Assembly: GCF_949774925.1 (NCBI RefSeq)
Contig: NZ_OX458932.1
Location: 1,178,001 to 1,242,000, forward strand
Length of the DNA: 64,000 nt
Reading direction: 5' to 3'
From: Candidatus Methylacidiphilum fumarolicum
Lineage (GTDB): Bacteria > Verrucomicrobiota > Verrucomicrobiia > Methylacidiphilales > Methylacidiphilaceae
Shown here piece by piece: positions 17,406 to 26,001 of the stretch (the first letter of the stretch is position 1; every line of letters begins with the position of its first letter). The position numbers and the translations under genes are program-made. The notes below the pieces were generated by a model that saw nothing but the letters and a program-made list of their open reading frames with translations, searched no databases and had not been told where the DNA came from.

Positions 17406-18129
17406 ACTTTGAACAAAAACTGGCTAACTCTGTTTATCTATCTACAGGAAGCTGCAATAAGAAAGCAGGACATCTTCTAGATAACTATATCTAGCATTGG
17501 ATTTTATTTGGAAAGGAAATATGATAATTTTTTTTTTGAACAGACATCACTGGGACATCATTGTCAAGGAACTGGCTTTTCGAAACTGCATGTGTCCGAA
17601 GCTAGATTAGCCGACGTAAGAGCAACGCGAGCCGTCACGACCGGAGAAAGTCCCCACGGCCCAATCGGTAGTGAACCCAACAGCAACCGAACTAAGCTCA
17701 TGAGTTGTTATCAGATTCAGAGATGAACCATAACGTCATGGAACCCACCGATCAATTCCTGCTGTGTAGCTTTGAGTATGTAAAAGCAGTGTTATTGGCA
17801 TAGAGCCAGTAGAGGGGGCCATTGCTGATGACTTCAACCATAATCTAATTCAAAAGGTCTTTCTGTTCTTCCGTGCTACTTCCTTCAATCTACTAAAAGC
17901 TGCCTAAACTGGTTCAAAGCTGATTGTCTGCTTTGCCAAGACTGATTTGAGGCACGCCGTACGATCTGCGCTAGATGCCTTAGAACCTCAGACATTACCT
18001 AACACAATAGAGTTCGAGCATCCACCACTACAAACCTCTTTTTGATTGTAGCTAAAAAGCAGCCGAAAGCGATCGTTCGGCGGTCTGCAGATGTCTTCGG
18101 CATCAAACCACTTTGGACTCAAGTATGTC
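17406..18129. other. Gene-poor stretch with a possible TnpB tail fragment
   Basis: No intact gene is visible between treY and the GC-rich IS. Around 17600-17700 the plus strand reads ADVRATRAVTTGESPHGPIG, resembling the end of a TnpB protein after RuvC-III (D-x-x-A-x-R-A). It could be the scrap of another IS605-type element, but support is weak. The last 140 bases overlap the run-on end of the tnpB frame described below. Confidence 0.3.
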
Positions 18130-19636
18130 AAAGCATGAACTACTCCATCCAAGCCTGACGGCTCTGGGATGGAGATTCGCGCTTCCCAGCGGGCAGTTTC
18201 ACCGGAGTATGCTCGGCTCGCGGACTTCCAGCCCGCAGCGAGGTTCCATCCGGCCAGAGCTTCCCGCTCCACGCATGGATCGGTTCCCGTCCATTCCTTT
18301 CCGTATACAACGACCTTCGGCCCCGGAAAGGCGAAGCCGTGATCCTTCTCCCATTTCGCCAAGCCCCAGTCGAGAAGCCCGAGCGCCGAGTTCTCGTCCC
18401 GATGGCAGGACGCTCCGCATGCGCACTCATGCCACCGGTCGCCGAGGGTCTTTTTCACGACGCCGCCGCATCGGTGGCATCTCTGGCTTGGCTTCAACGT
18501 CCTCGCCTGTGCTTCCAGGTATCCGATACCAGCCTCTTCCGCTTTGTATCCGACCATCGCCCCGAAAGCTCCGAACGATGCGTCCAACATCTCTCGATTC
18601 AGCCCGGCTTTTTGCCGCACACGTTTCCCGGGCTTTTTCCGGCTGCCCGGGCCGAAGCCGTCATCCTTTTCGGCTCCAGCTCCTCCGTGATCAACAGTCC
18701 GCTGCGTCTCACCATCGCGGCGCTCTGCTTGTGCAGGAAATCCTTCCTGACATTCGCCACCTTGGCGTGCATCCGGGCGAGCAGCTCGTACTGCTTGCGC
18801 AACCTCTTGGAAATGCGAAATCCCTTCCGTTTCCCGTGCTTGCGGATCGCCGCCTCCATCTTGCGGGAGATCGTCCGTCCGAGCTTCCTGAGCTTCTTAA
18901 GCGCCTTGCGTAGATTGCGCGGATTGGCGACCTCAAAAACGTCCGGCTCGCTCTTTTCCGGCTCCAACCTGGCGCTGGTCAGGAACCGCTCCGTGCCCAG
19001 GTCGAAAGCCTCGGCTCCACAGCCATGCTCCCGCGCCGGCCGGCAGCGCATCGTGACCGACGCATGCCATCGGCCGCCGGAAAGAAAGATCTCGCATGTC
19101 CTGGGTTCTCCGGGAGTACGGGCCTTGCCCCGGATCGGGATCTCCCCAATGCCGGAGAGACGAAGCTTCAGGTGAGCGCTTCGCTCTCTGGCGATCAGCC
19201 GCCAGTCACCTTCGTGCTGCTTGAAGCCGAAATCGCTGAATCGCCCTGCCTGCTTGAAACGCGAGAATCCCGGATTTTCGCCTTGCCGGACGCGGCGGAA
19301 GAACGCCTGAAAGGCGAGATCCAACCTCTTGAGCGTTACCTGGGCGAATTGAGCATTGATCGAGGAGAGAAGCGCGCTGCGGGAACGGAGCTCGGTGAGC
19401 CATCGGCACTGCTCGACGAAACCGATACGCCGCTTTTCCTCCTTCCACGCCCGCCTGCGCTCCTCCAAAGCTAGGTTCCAGAGGAAGCAATGGACCCACC
19501 GAGTCCGCAAAAGCTCATCCCGGACGGTCTTGGATGGATAGAGCCGGTAGGTGACCTTGCGCTCGACCGGGCCCAGAACGGGAAGACCAGCGGGTGATGC
19601 GATCATCATGAGGCGACGCTGGACAGTGGCCAGCAA
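17988..19636 (-). pseudogene. tnpB: TnpB, RNA-guided nuclease family, single-base frameshift
   Basis: The first frame (19636 to 18599) gives the N-terminal two thirds, including KVTYRLYPSKTVRDELLRT, the RuvC-I Asp in FDLGTERFLTSA and the RuvC-II Glu in LLITEELEPKRM. The remainder lies in another frame starting near 18620: NREMLDASFGAFGAMV, zinc ribbon CHRCGG...CACG and the RuvC-III Asp in HRDENSALGLLDW. All three catalytic acids are therefore present. The break is at a run of five A (18609-18614 area): six A would give CGKKAGLNREML in one frame. The second frame runs past the element's right-end hairpin to 17988, so the original stop may also be lost. A sequencing error in the A-run is possible. 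Confidence 0.75.
18143..18174 (-). ncRNA. Right-end hairpin, probable 3' part of the element's omegaRNA
   Basis: An 8-bp outer stem CTCCATCC/GGATGGAG encloses AGCC/GGCT. On the minus strand it follows GAAT and is followed by TAGTTCATG, the form of right ends in IS605-type TnpB elements, where the RNA scaffold ends and the guide begins. The assignment is by position and shape only. Confidence 0.45.
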
Positions 19637-19657
19637 TATGGTCTATCATTTAGTGCA

Positions 19658-20074
19658 ATGACAGGTCAAGTGCGTTTGCACGTTCTGGATCACTGCGTTT
19701 ACGCGCTGCACTACCATTTAGTTCTTATCACAAAATACCGCCGCAAGGCGCTCACCCGCCCCATGCTTGACCGGTTGCGTGCTATTGCGGAAATGCGCTG
19801 GGATGGATGGGGCGGACAGCTGCTTGAGTGCAACGGAGAATCTGACCACGTTCACTTGCTGGTTGCGTTGCCACCAAATCTTGGACTCAGCCGCTTCCTG
19901 AACAATCTCAAGACAACTTCTTCCAGACTTCTCCGCAGAGAGTTTGCCACAACGGTCGCCCATTTCTATCGTAAGCCAGTTCTTTGGAGCCGTTCCTACT
20001 GCATTATCACGTGCGGGGGTGCCCCATTAACCGTCCTCAAACAGTACATCGAACGGCAAGAAACGCCGGAATAG
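19658..20074 (+). CDS. tnpA: IS200-type Y1 transposase TnpA
   Basis: The intact 138-residue single-strand transposase has the HUH motif (HVHLLVALPP, about residue 67) and the catalytic Tyr in the C-terminal helix (KQYIERQ). LHYHLVLITKYRRKAL and KPVLWSRSY are the other family blocks. The protein makes 5'-phosphotyrosine intermediates on single-stranded DNA at the subterminal hairpins. It starts 21 bases from the divergent tnpB start. Because it is complete, the element may still move if the ends are intact. Confidence 0.9.
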   Translation: MTGQVRLHVLDHCVYALHYHLVLITKYRRKALTRPMLDRLRAIAEMRWDGWGGQLLECNGESDHVHLLVALPPNLGLSRFLNNLKTTSSRLLRREFATTVAHFYRKPVLWSRSYCIITCGGAPLTVLKQYIERQETPE

Positions 20075-20176
20075 GGCGGCCTTCACCACCAGCCAAGCCC
20101 AAGGCTCTGGCTGGAGCACTGGCCGCCAGAGGGGGTAGAATTGATGGCTATCCACCGTATTCAGTGGTAAGAAATT

Positions 20177-22027
20177 TCAACATCCATAGTAAAGAACGAT
20201 GTTTTTTGGACTGATTGGAATAGATGTGGATGAAGCAAATAATTGATCAGGAGAAATAGATCCAGGTCCACTCCATTTTTCATCCGCTAGATCAAGAATT
20301 TTTCCCAATGGATAGACTTCTTCCTCGATCAAATATCTCCTTTCTACTGAGTCGAAGTTAGTTATTCCAAGGAGGCTTTCCTGTTTGTTGTTAAATAGAA
20401 AGAAAAAGAGCTTTTCTTCTTCATTAAAATTTACAATAGGAGAGATATTTTCAGTGCATATTAAAGATTTATATTTTTTGCGTAATGCAATCGTATGCTG
20501 ATACAATTTCCATAGGATGGCGTGTGTCCCTTCAGTCCTTAATTCCCAATTAATAATAGATTTATTGAAAGCTTCTTGTTTTGTTGCATCATATCCTTCT
20601 TTGTCTCCGTGAAAATCTGCGAACTCTTTCAGTCTTCCTTTTCGAACCGCTTCTAGAAGATTGGGATCCCCATGATCGACGAAGTAGAGAAAAGGATTTT
20701 TTTCTCCATACTCTTCTCCCATGAACAAAAGAGGAATGAAGCCTGAAAGAAGAGTTAACACACAAATCATTTTGAGTTCACTAAAATCAATTAGACAAGA
20801 AAGTCTTTCTCCTAAATATCTATTTCCGATCTGATCATGATTCTGAGAAAAAACGATTAGTTGGCTTCTTTTGACATGTTGGGGTTTTCTTCCATGCTTG
20901 CGTTTTCTATACGAAGAATAGCAACCATCAATGACATATCCTTGCTTAAAAGCTTTTGCAACATGTGAAAGAGAGCCGAAATCAGAATAATATCCTTTTG
21001 TTTCCTTGGTTATAAAAGCGTGCAGAGCATGATGAAAATCATCACACCATTGTCCATGGAGATGGCAGCCACCAAGGGTTTTCGGATAAATGAATTTGGG
21101 ATCATTCCTGTCACTTTCGGCAATAAGGAAATGGGTTTTATTGAATGTGTGACAAAATTCTATTGTTTTATCGGCTAATTCCTCAAGAAAAAGATACGCG
21201 CTTTCGTCATAAATGGCATGAATGGCATCCAGCCTTAAAGCGTCTATATCATATTCAGAAAACCAGAAAAGAGCATTATATATGAAAAAATTTCTAACTT
21301 CATCAGAGAAAGCATCGTCATAATTAATGGCCTCTCCCCAGGGTGTTTTATATTTTTGGGTAAAATAAGGAGCAAATTGACTAAGATAATTCCCTTCCGG
21401 ACCTAAGTGGTTATATACAACATCAAGAACCACTGCCATGCCTATCTGATGACAACTATCCACTAATTTGCGCAATCCCCATGGCCCTCCATAACTATTC
21501 TGAACGGCAAAAGGATAAACCCCATCATATCCCCAATTTCTTTTTCCTGGAAATTGCGAAATAGGCATAAGTTCTAGAGCATTTATTCCTAATTCTTTTA
21601 AGACTGGTAGTCTGGGTATGATTGCCTCAAAAGTTCCTTGTGGAGTGAATGTTCCCACGTGCAATTCATAGATAACGTAGTCATCTAAAGCGGGTCGTTT
21701 TTCAGTGATTTCGCACTTTTTAATTGCTGAAAAATCGATAACTTCAGATCGGTCATGAACACCGTATGGCTGATATCTAGAAGCTGGATCGGGATATTCT
21801 TTTAGCTTATTGATTCTGTATTTATATCGAATTCTGTTTTTTTTCTCGTGGGTTTTTAGTAAACCCCTCCAATATCCTCGACTATCTTTTTCCATAGGGA
21901 TGGTTAGATCTTCTGGCTCGTATATGTGTATAGCGCAATCCGAAAGGAAAGGGCCCCATACAACAAAAGAGACTGCATCATCAGAACAAATTGATCCTAC
22001 TGGAATTATAGAAGACAACATGTTCAT
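20177..22027 (-). CDS. treZ: Maltooligosyl trehalose trehalohydrolase
   Basis: The 616-residue GH13 enzyme releases trehalose from the product of TreY. It has an N-terminal beta-sandwich (SFVVWGPFLSDCAIHIYEPE), the barrel entry YELHVGTFTPQGTFEAII, WGYDGVYPFAVQNSYGGP, VVYNHLGPEGNYL, the nucleophile region DALRLDAIHAIYDES, the acid LIAESDRNDP and the transition-state Asp in FSQNHDQIGNR. It is 75 bases downstream of the treS fusion, on the same strand. The start is the first ATG; a second lies two codons later. Confidence 0.95.
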   Translation of the reverse strand: MNMLSSIIPVGSICSDDAVSFVVWGPFLSDCAIHIYEPEDLTIPMEKDSRGYWRGLLKTHEKKNRIRYKYRINKLKEYPDPASRYQPYGVHDRSEVIDFSAIKKCEITEKRPALDDYVIYELHVGTFTPQGTFEAIIPRLPVLKELGINALELMPISQFPGKRNWGYDGVYPFAVQNSYGGPWGLRKLVDSCHQIGMAVVLDVVYNHLGPEGNYLSQFAPYFTQKYKTPWGEAINYDDAFSDEVRNFFIYNALFWFSEYDIDALRLDAIHAIYDESAYLFLEELADKTIEFCHTFNKTHFLIAESDRNDPKFIYPKTLGGCHLHGQWCDDFHHALHAFITKETKGYYSDFGSLSHVAKAFKQGYVIDGCYSSYRKRKHGRKPQHVKRSQLIVFSQNHDQIGNRYLGERLSCLIDFSELKMICVLTLLSGFIPLLFMGEEYGEKNPFLYFVDHGDPNLLEAVRKGRLKEFADFHGDKEGYDATKQEAFNKSIINWELRTEGTHAILWKLYQHTIALRKKYKSLICTENISPIVNFNEEEKLFFFLFNNKQESLLGITNFDSVERRYLIEEEVYPLGKILDLADEKWSGPGSISPDQLFASSTSIPISPKNIVLYYGC

Positions 22028-22102
22028 TATCTTTGAACTATGTCCTATAAAAAAAGTTATTCTTCTGTCATTGTGAGAGAAAAAAGAACGGTCCTTATTG
22101 AA

Positions 22103-25100
22103 TTACTTCTTCATTGATTCTGAGCCATTAGCATTGTTTTTTGGTTGGCTGATCAAAGTTAATGGAAAATTAAGAAAAGACAGAACTGCTTTGCATAAAA
22201 AAGATGCTTCTTTCATTAGAGACCTTTTCAAAGAATATTCTATTTCATAGAGCACCCTTTCTAGCAAGCAAAAATGGAGCAACCTTTCTTTTTCTTCTTT
22301 TGTTTGTGGAAGGATTTCAGACTTTGCTACTTCTAAGTATCGATTGACAAAAACGGCTGTAGCATACCTATGCCAGCAGAGCGAAATGTCTTCTAGCCAT
22401 GGCTTATCTTGAGAAATCAGCAGGGAGGATTCAAGAGCTGAAAATGCTGCTAAATAGAGAGAAAAGATCATACTAGCAATATCCTTTAGCGGCGTTTTTT
22501 TTAACTTTCTCTGGCTAAATGGTATCTCTGTTTCTCCTTCAAAATCGATAATTACAAAATCCTTTCCTGTATACAAAAGCTGTTGTAAGTGAAAATCCCC
22601 ATGAATCCGAATTTTTAACCCGTAATTGCCAGCAATGAGAATCTGTTGAAGTTGTTTTTCAATGACATCTATTTTTTCATAAAAGCCTAAAATTTCTTTG
22701 TCTTTTAAATCCTTGTTGTTTTTTGACAATTGTCTTTGGAGACGCAAAAGATATTCCATGGCTGATTGGAAGAGGCTACGTTGATACCATGTTGTAAACG
22801 GTTCAGGAGAGAAGTTTGGATCTTTGTTTTCAGCTGAAAGCCAATTATGCATCATGGCAGTTTTTTCAGCGATCGCCCGTAATTTTTCAACATAAGTTCC
22901 TTCCAGGATTTCCTTACATTCGGATGGCCACTGTAAAGGATCCATCTTTAGGAGATCTCTAGGAGATGAAAAAAACTGTTTTGATTCGAGGACTCTCTCA
23001 TAATATCGACTTAAAGAATCGAGGGTCAGCTGCCAGCAATCCCCTTGATTAGGAATGAATTCTTCTACCAAGCATAAAGAATGGACTGTCCCATCTGTAG
23101 ATAAAAACTCAGCATTTCCAAGGTACTTAGGGAAGAAAGGAAGGCTTTCTTTAGATTCTAGATATTCTAAAATTTCTATTTCAGGGTTGATACCCTCGTT
23201 TAGGGGCCTGTAAAACTTGCACATTATTTTATTTTCAAAGTTGATTAACAAATTTCTTTGTTTGTCAGGAAGCACTTGAGAGGAAATGGGGAGTTGTCCT
23301 TCTCTACAAGTTTCTTTAAGTTTTGAAGATGGCTTTGCCACCACCTTACCCTTTCTTAAGTCTATATGTCTACCGGAGGCAATCCAATCAAGCATCCAGG
23401 AACGAAATATCGATTCATACATCGCATCAATAAGCAGTCCCTCCTGTTCCTTCTCTTTGAATTTGCAAAACACGCACTCTGGATTTTTCTTTCCGATTTC
23501 ATCAACGTCTTTTTGCTCATTTTTTTTCAGAAAAAAGAAAAATGGTTCTGGATTTCCTACATCATAATAAAAAGCAAACAACACACACTGTATGTCTTCT
23601 CCTAAAAACCGGAGGGCGTTTAATTCAATTGCGTCCTGGATTTCTACCCTCAACAGCTTTTTGCCCAGAAGGTTAAACCACTTAAACTGAGAAAGGTATA
23701 AGGGCAGGACTTTAGAAGCAAAACGTTCCCCCTCTGAACTTAACCAAAAGGATGGCAAAGGGACCTCTTCAAGAGCAATTGTTGAAACTCTTTCCAATTG
23801 TTGATGAGAAGAGTCATAGGATGGATTGAGAGAGAACCAGAAGTAAGCATAGGGAGAAAGGACAAATAGAAGAGGGTTTTCGGTTATTTTTGGTAGAGTA
23901 GCTTTACCAAAAGTTTCTGTTGGAATATAGCCTATACAATCAGGTAGACTGATTTCCGTAACTTGAGTAAAACGGGAGAGATTTATAACAACCAATAGGA
24001 TCTCCTCTTTGTATTTTCGAATGAAAGCTAAAACCTTAGGATTGCTTTGATCGATGATTTCTATGCTTCCACGACTGAACGCTAGATACTTTTTCCGCAT
24101 GCTAATCACCCGACGGATCCACCAAAGAAAGGAAGAGAGGTTGTTTTGTTGCAATTCCACATTAACGGCCTGGTAGTGATACTCAGGATCTATGACCAGT
24201 GGCAAATAGAGTCGTTGAGGATTAGCCTTTGAAAAGCCCCCATTTTTTTCTTCAGACCATTGCATTGGGGTTCGAACTCCATTGCGATCTCCTAGATAGA
24301 TGTTATCTCCCATGCCGATCTCATCCCCATAGTAAATGATTGGTGAACCCATGAGAGAAAAGAGAATCGTAAAAATGAGTTCCATTTTTTTTCTGTTGTT
24401 GTCGAGGAGAGGAGCAAGTCTTCGCCGAATTCCTAGATTGAGTTTTGCTCGAGATTCTTTCGCATAAACCCTGTACATGTAGTCTCTTTCTTCATCGGTG
24501 ACCATTTCTAGGGTTAATTCATCATGATTGCGAAGGAAAGTGGCCCATTGGCAACAATCGGGAATAGGGGGGGTTAGTTCTAGAATATCCACTATAGGAT
24601 AGTTTTCTTCCATTCGGATCGCCATAAAAATCCGTGGCATGAGTGGGAAATGGAAGGCCATATGGCATTCGTCCCCTTGACCAAAATATGCTGCGGCGTC
24701 TTCTGGCCATTGATTAGCTTCTGCAAGAAGCATCCGATTCGCATAATGAGTGTCAACATAGCTGCGGAGTTCTTTAAGAAATTGATGAGTTTCAGGCAGA
24801 TTTTCACAACTGGTCCCATCCCTTTCGAAAAGATAAGGCACTGCGTCTAATCTCAACCCGTCGACTCCCATTCCAAGCCAAAAATCGATAATTTTAAAAA
24901 TTTCTTTTTTAACCTCAGGATTATCGAAGTTTAAATCCGGTTGGTGAGAATAAAAGCGGTGCCAGTAATAAGCTTTTGCCACAGGATCCCATGTCCAATT
25001 GGAGGATTCAAAGTCTTTAAAAATTATTCGAGCTTCTTTAAATTTTTCCGGATTATCACTCCAGACATAATAGTTTCTGTAATTGCTCCCCGCAGGAGAA

Positions 25101-25510
25101 TTCCTAGCCCTTTGAAACCATGGATGTTGATCAGATGTATGATTAATAACTAACTCGGTGATCACTCTTAAGTTTCTCTTATGAGCTTCCATTAAAAAAA
25201 TTTTGAAATCTTTTAGCTCTCCATAATCTGGATGCACAGCGCAGTAATCAGATATGTCATATCCGTCATCTTTCAAAGGAGAAGGATAAAAAGGCAATAA
25301 CCAAATGGCATTCACTCCAATCGACTTGATGTAGTCCAGTTTTTGAGTCATTCCTATGAAGTCACCAATCCCATCATCGTTGCCATCAAAAAATGATTTG
25401 ACATGGACTTCATAAATGATGGCATCCTTCCACCAAAGCGGAGGTGGAGCGTATTCCGATTTCTCTACTAGTTGCCTATGCGTTGTTCTGTTGAAAGATT
25501 GGCTGTCCAT
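22103..25510 (-). CDS. treS: Trehalose synthase - maltokinase fusion
   Basis: The 1135-residue bifunctional protein has two parts. Residues 1 to about 590 are a GH13 trehalose synthase that interconverts maltose and trehalose: WWKDAIIYEVHVKSFFDGN, VINHTSDQHPWF, nucleophile GLRLDAVPYLFE, acid LLAEANQWP and FLRNHDELTLEMV. From about 600 to 1120 is a maltokinase domain of aminoglycoside-phosphotransferase fold: MCKFYRPLNEG, EEFIPNQGDCW, the catalytic IRIHGDFHLQQLL and the metal site FVIIDFEGE. Such fusions supply maltose-1-phosphate to GlgE, and GlgB downstream branches the glucan. GlgE is not in the window. It is upstream of treZ on one strand and follows a tRNA-Leu gene. Confidence 0.94.
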   Translation of the reverse strand: MDSQSFNRTTHRQLVEKSEYAPPPLWWKDAIIYEVHVKSFFDGNDDGIGDFIGMTQKLDYIKSIGVNAIWLLPFYPSPLKDDGYDISDYCAVHPDYGELKDFKIFLMEAHKRNLRVITELVINHTSDQHPWFQRARNSPAGSNYRNYYVWSDNPEKFKEARIIFKDFESSNWTWDPVAKAYYWHRFYSHQPDLNFDNPEVKKEIFKIIDFWLGMGVDGLRLDAVPYLFERDGTSCENLPETHQFLKELRSYVDTHYANRMLLAEANQWPEDAAAYFGQGDECHMAFHFPLMPRIFMAIRMEENYPIVDILELTPPIPDCCQWATFLRNHDELTLEMVTDEERDYMYRVYAKESRAKLNLGIRRRLAPLLDNNRKKMELIFTILFSLMGSPIIYYGDEIGMGDNIYLGDRNGVRTPMQWSEEKNGGFSKANPQRLYLPLVIDPEYHYQAVNVELQQNNLSSFLWWIRRVISMRKKYLAFSRGSIEIIDQSNPKVLAFIRKYKEEILLVVINLSRFTQVTEISLPDCIGYIPTETFGKATLPKITENPLLFVLSPYAYFWFSLNPSYDSSHQQLERVSTIALEEVPLPSFWLSSEGERFASKVLPLYLSQFKWFNLLGKKLLRVEIQDAIELNALRFLGEDIQCVLFAFYYDVGNPEPFFFFLKKNEQKDVDEIGKKNPECVFCKFKEKEQEGLLIDAMYESIFRSWMLDWIASGRHIDLRKGKVVAKPSSKLKETCREGQLPISSQVLPDKQRNLLINFENKIMCKFYRPLNEGINPEIEILEYLESKESLPFFPKYLGNAEFLSTDGTVHSLCLVEEFIPNQGDCWQLTLDSLSRYYERVLESKQFFSSPRDLLKMDPLQWPSECKEILEGTYVEKLRAIAEKTAMMHNWLSAENKDPNFSPEPFTTWYQRSLFQSAMEYLLRLQRQLSKNNKDLKDKEILGFYEKIDVIEKQLQQILIAGNYGLKIRIHGDFHLQQLLYTGKDFVIIDFEGETEIPFSQRKLKKTPLKDIASMIFSLYLAAFSALESSLLISQDKPWLEDISLCWHRYATAVFVNRYLEVAKSEILPQTKEEKERLLHFCLLERVLYEIEYSLKRSLMKEASFLCKAVLSFLNFPLTLISQPKNNANGSESMKK

Positions 25511-25582
25511 ACATGCCAGCTGGACTAAAGTTTAAATGAGAAAGGAATTTGAAGGGAAGAAAAACATCTATCGTATAAAAAG

Positions 25583-25664
25583 TGCACTCGGGGAGACTCG
25601 AACTCCCACGGGTAAACCCACAAGCACCTCAAGCTTGCGCGTCTGCCGATTCCGCCACGAGTGC
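25583..25664 (-). tRNA. tRNA-Leu (anticodon GAG)
   Basis: Read on the minus strand the 82-base gene folds as a class II tRNA. The acceptor is GCACTCG/CGAGTGC with discriminator A. The D-arm region is GGCGGAATCGGCAGAC. The anticodon stem CAAGC/GCTTG encloses TTGAGGT with anticodon GAG. A variable arm (GTGGGTTTACCCGT region) and the T-arm GGGAGTTCGAGTCTCCC follow. CCA is not encoded. It decodes CUC and CUU. It sits alone between the treS fusion and the response-regulator gene. Confidence 0.95.
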
Positions 25665-26001
25665 ATAAAAGACAATCGGCTTTTTTCTATAAACTTTCAA
25701 TCATTTGTTAAAATTCCATAATCCCTATTGGAATTGAACGCTTAGCAAGCACCCGATATGGTTCTATATCAGTTATCCCTGCTAAGACAGGATGCCTACA
25801 CACTATTCCAATTTTTTTATACTAGATCTATGAATGCTCCTTTGCAAGCCAAAAAAAATAGATGGAATATAGAAGATATTTCTCCCATTCTCTGAATAGG
25901 ATGGGAATCCATAACATTCTCAAGGAAAGCATTTATTTGTCCTAGCATTCCTATATGTCTCATACTTTGCCGATATCGTAAAACTGGAGGCAAGCAGAAG
26001 T

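Larger units (their letters stand above)
18130..20165. mobile_element. IS200/IS605-type element (tnpA plus frameshifted tnpB)
   Basis: Divergent tnpB (minus) and tnpA (plus) point outward, the IS605/IS608 arrangement. The whole block is strikingly G+C-rich (about 60 percent by eye) against AT-rich flanks, a sign of recent transfer. Imperfect palindromes mark both ends. At 18143-18174 there is CTCCATCC...GGATGGAG with an inner AGCC/GGCT stem. At 20089-20114 there is CCAGCC...GGCTGG. The ends are approximate. It separates treY from treZ. Confidence 0.8.

Noticed and set aside
17634-17665. CGGAGAAAGTCCCC, reminiscent of the RNase P RNA AGTCC core
   Set aside because: The other conserved RNase P RNA blocks are missing and the region reads better as a TnpB tail scrap.
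18113-19175. Long plus-strand open frames opposite tnpB
   Set aside because: G+C-rich DNA has few stops. The minus-strand frame carries all TnpB motifs, so these are shadows.
25730-25800. GTTCAATTCC on the minus strand, T-loop-like, near the tRNA-Leu gene
   Set aside because: No acceptor or anticodon arm can be paired around it, so not a second tRNA.
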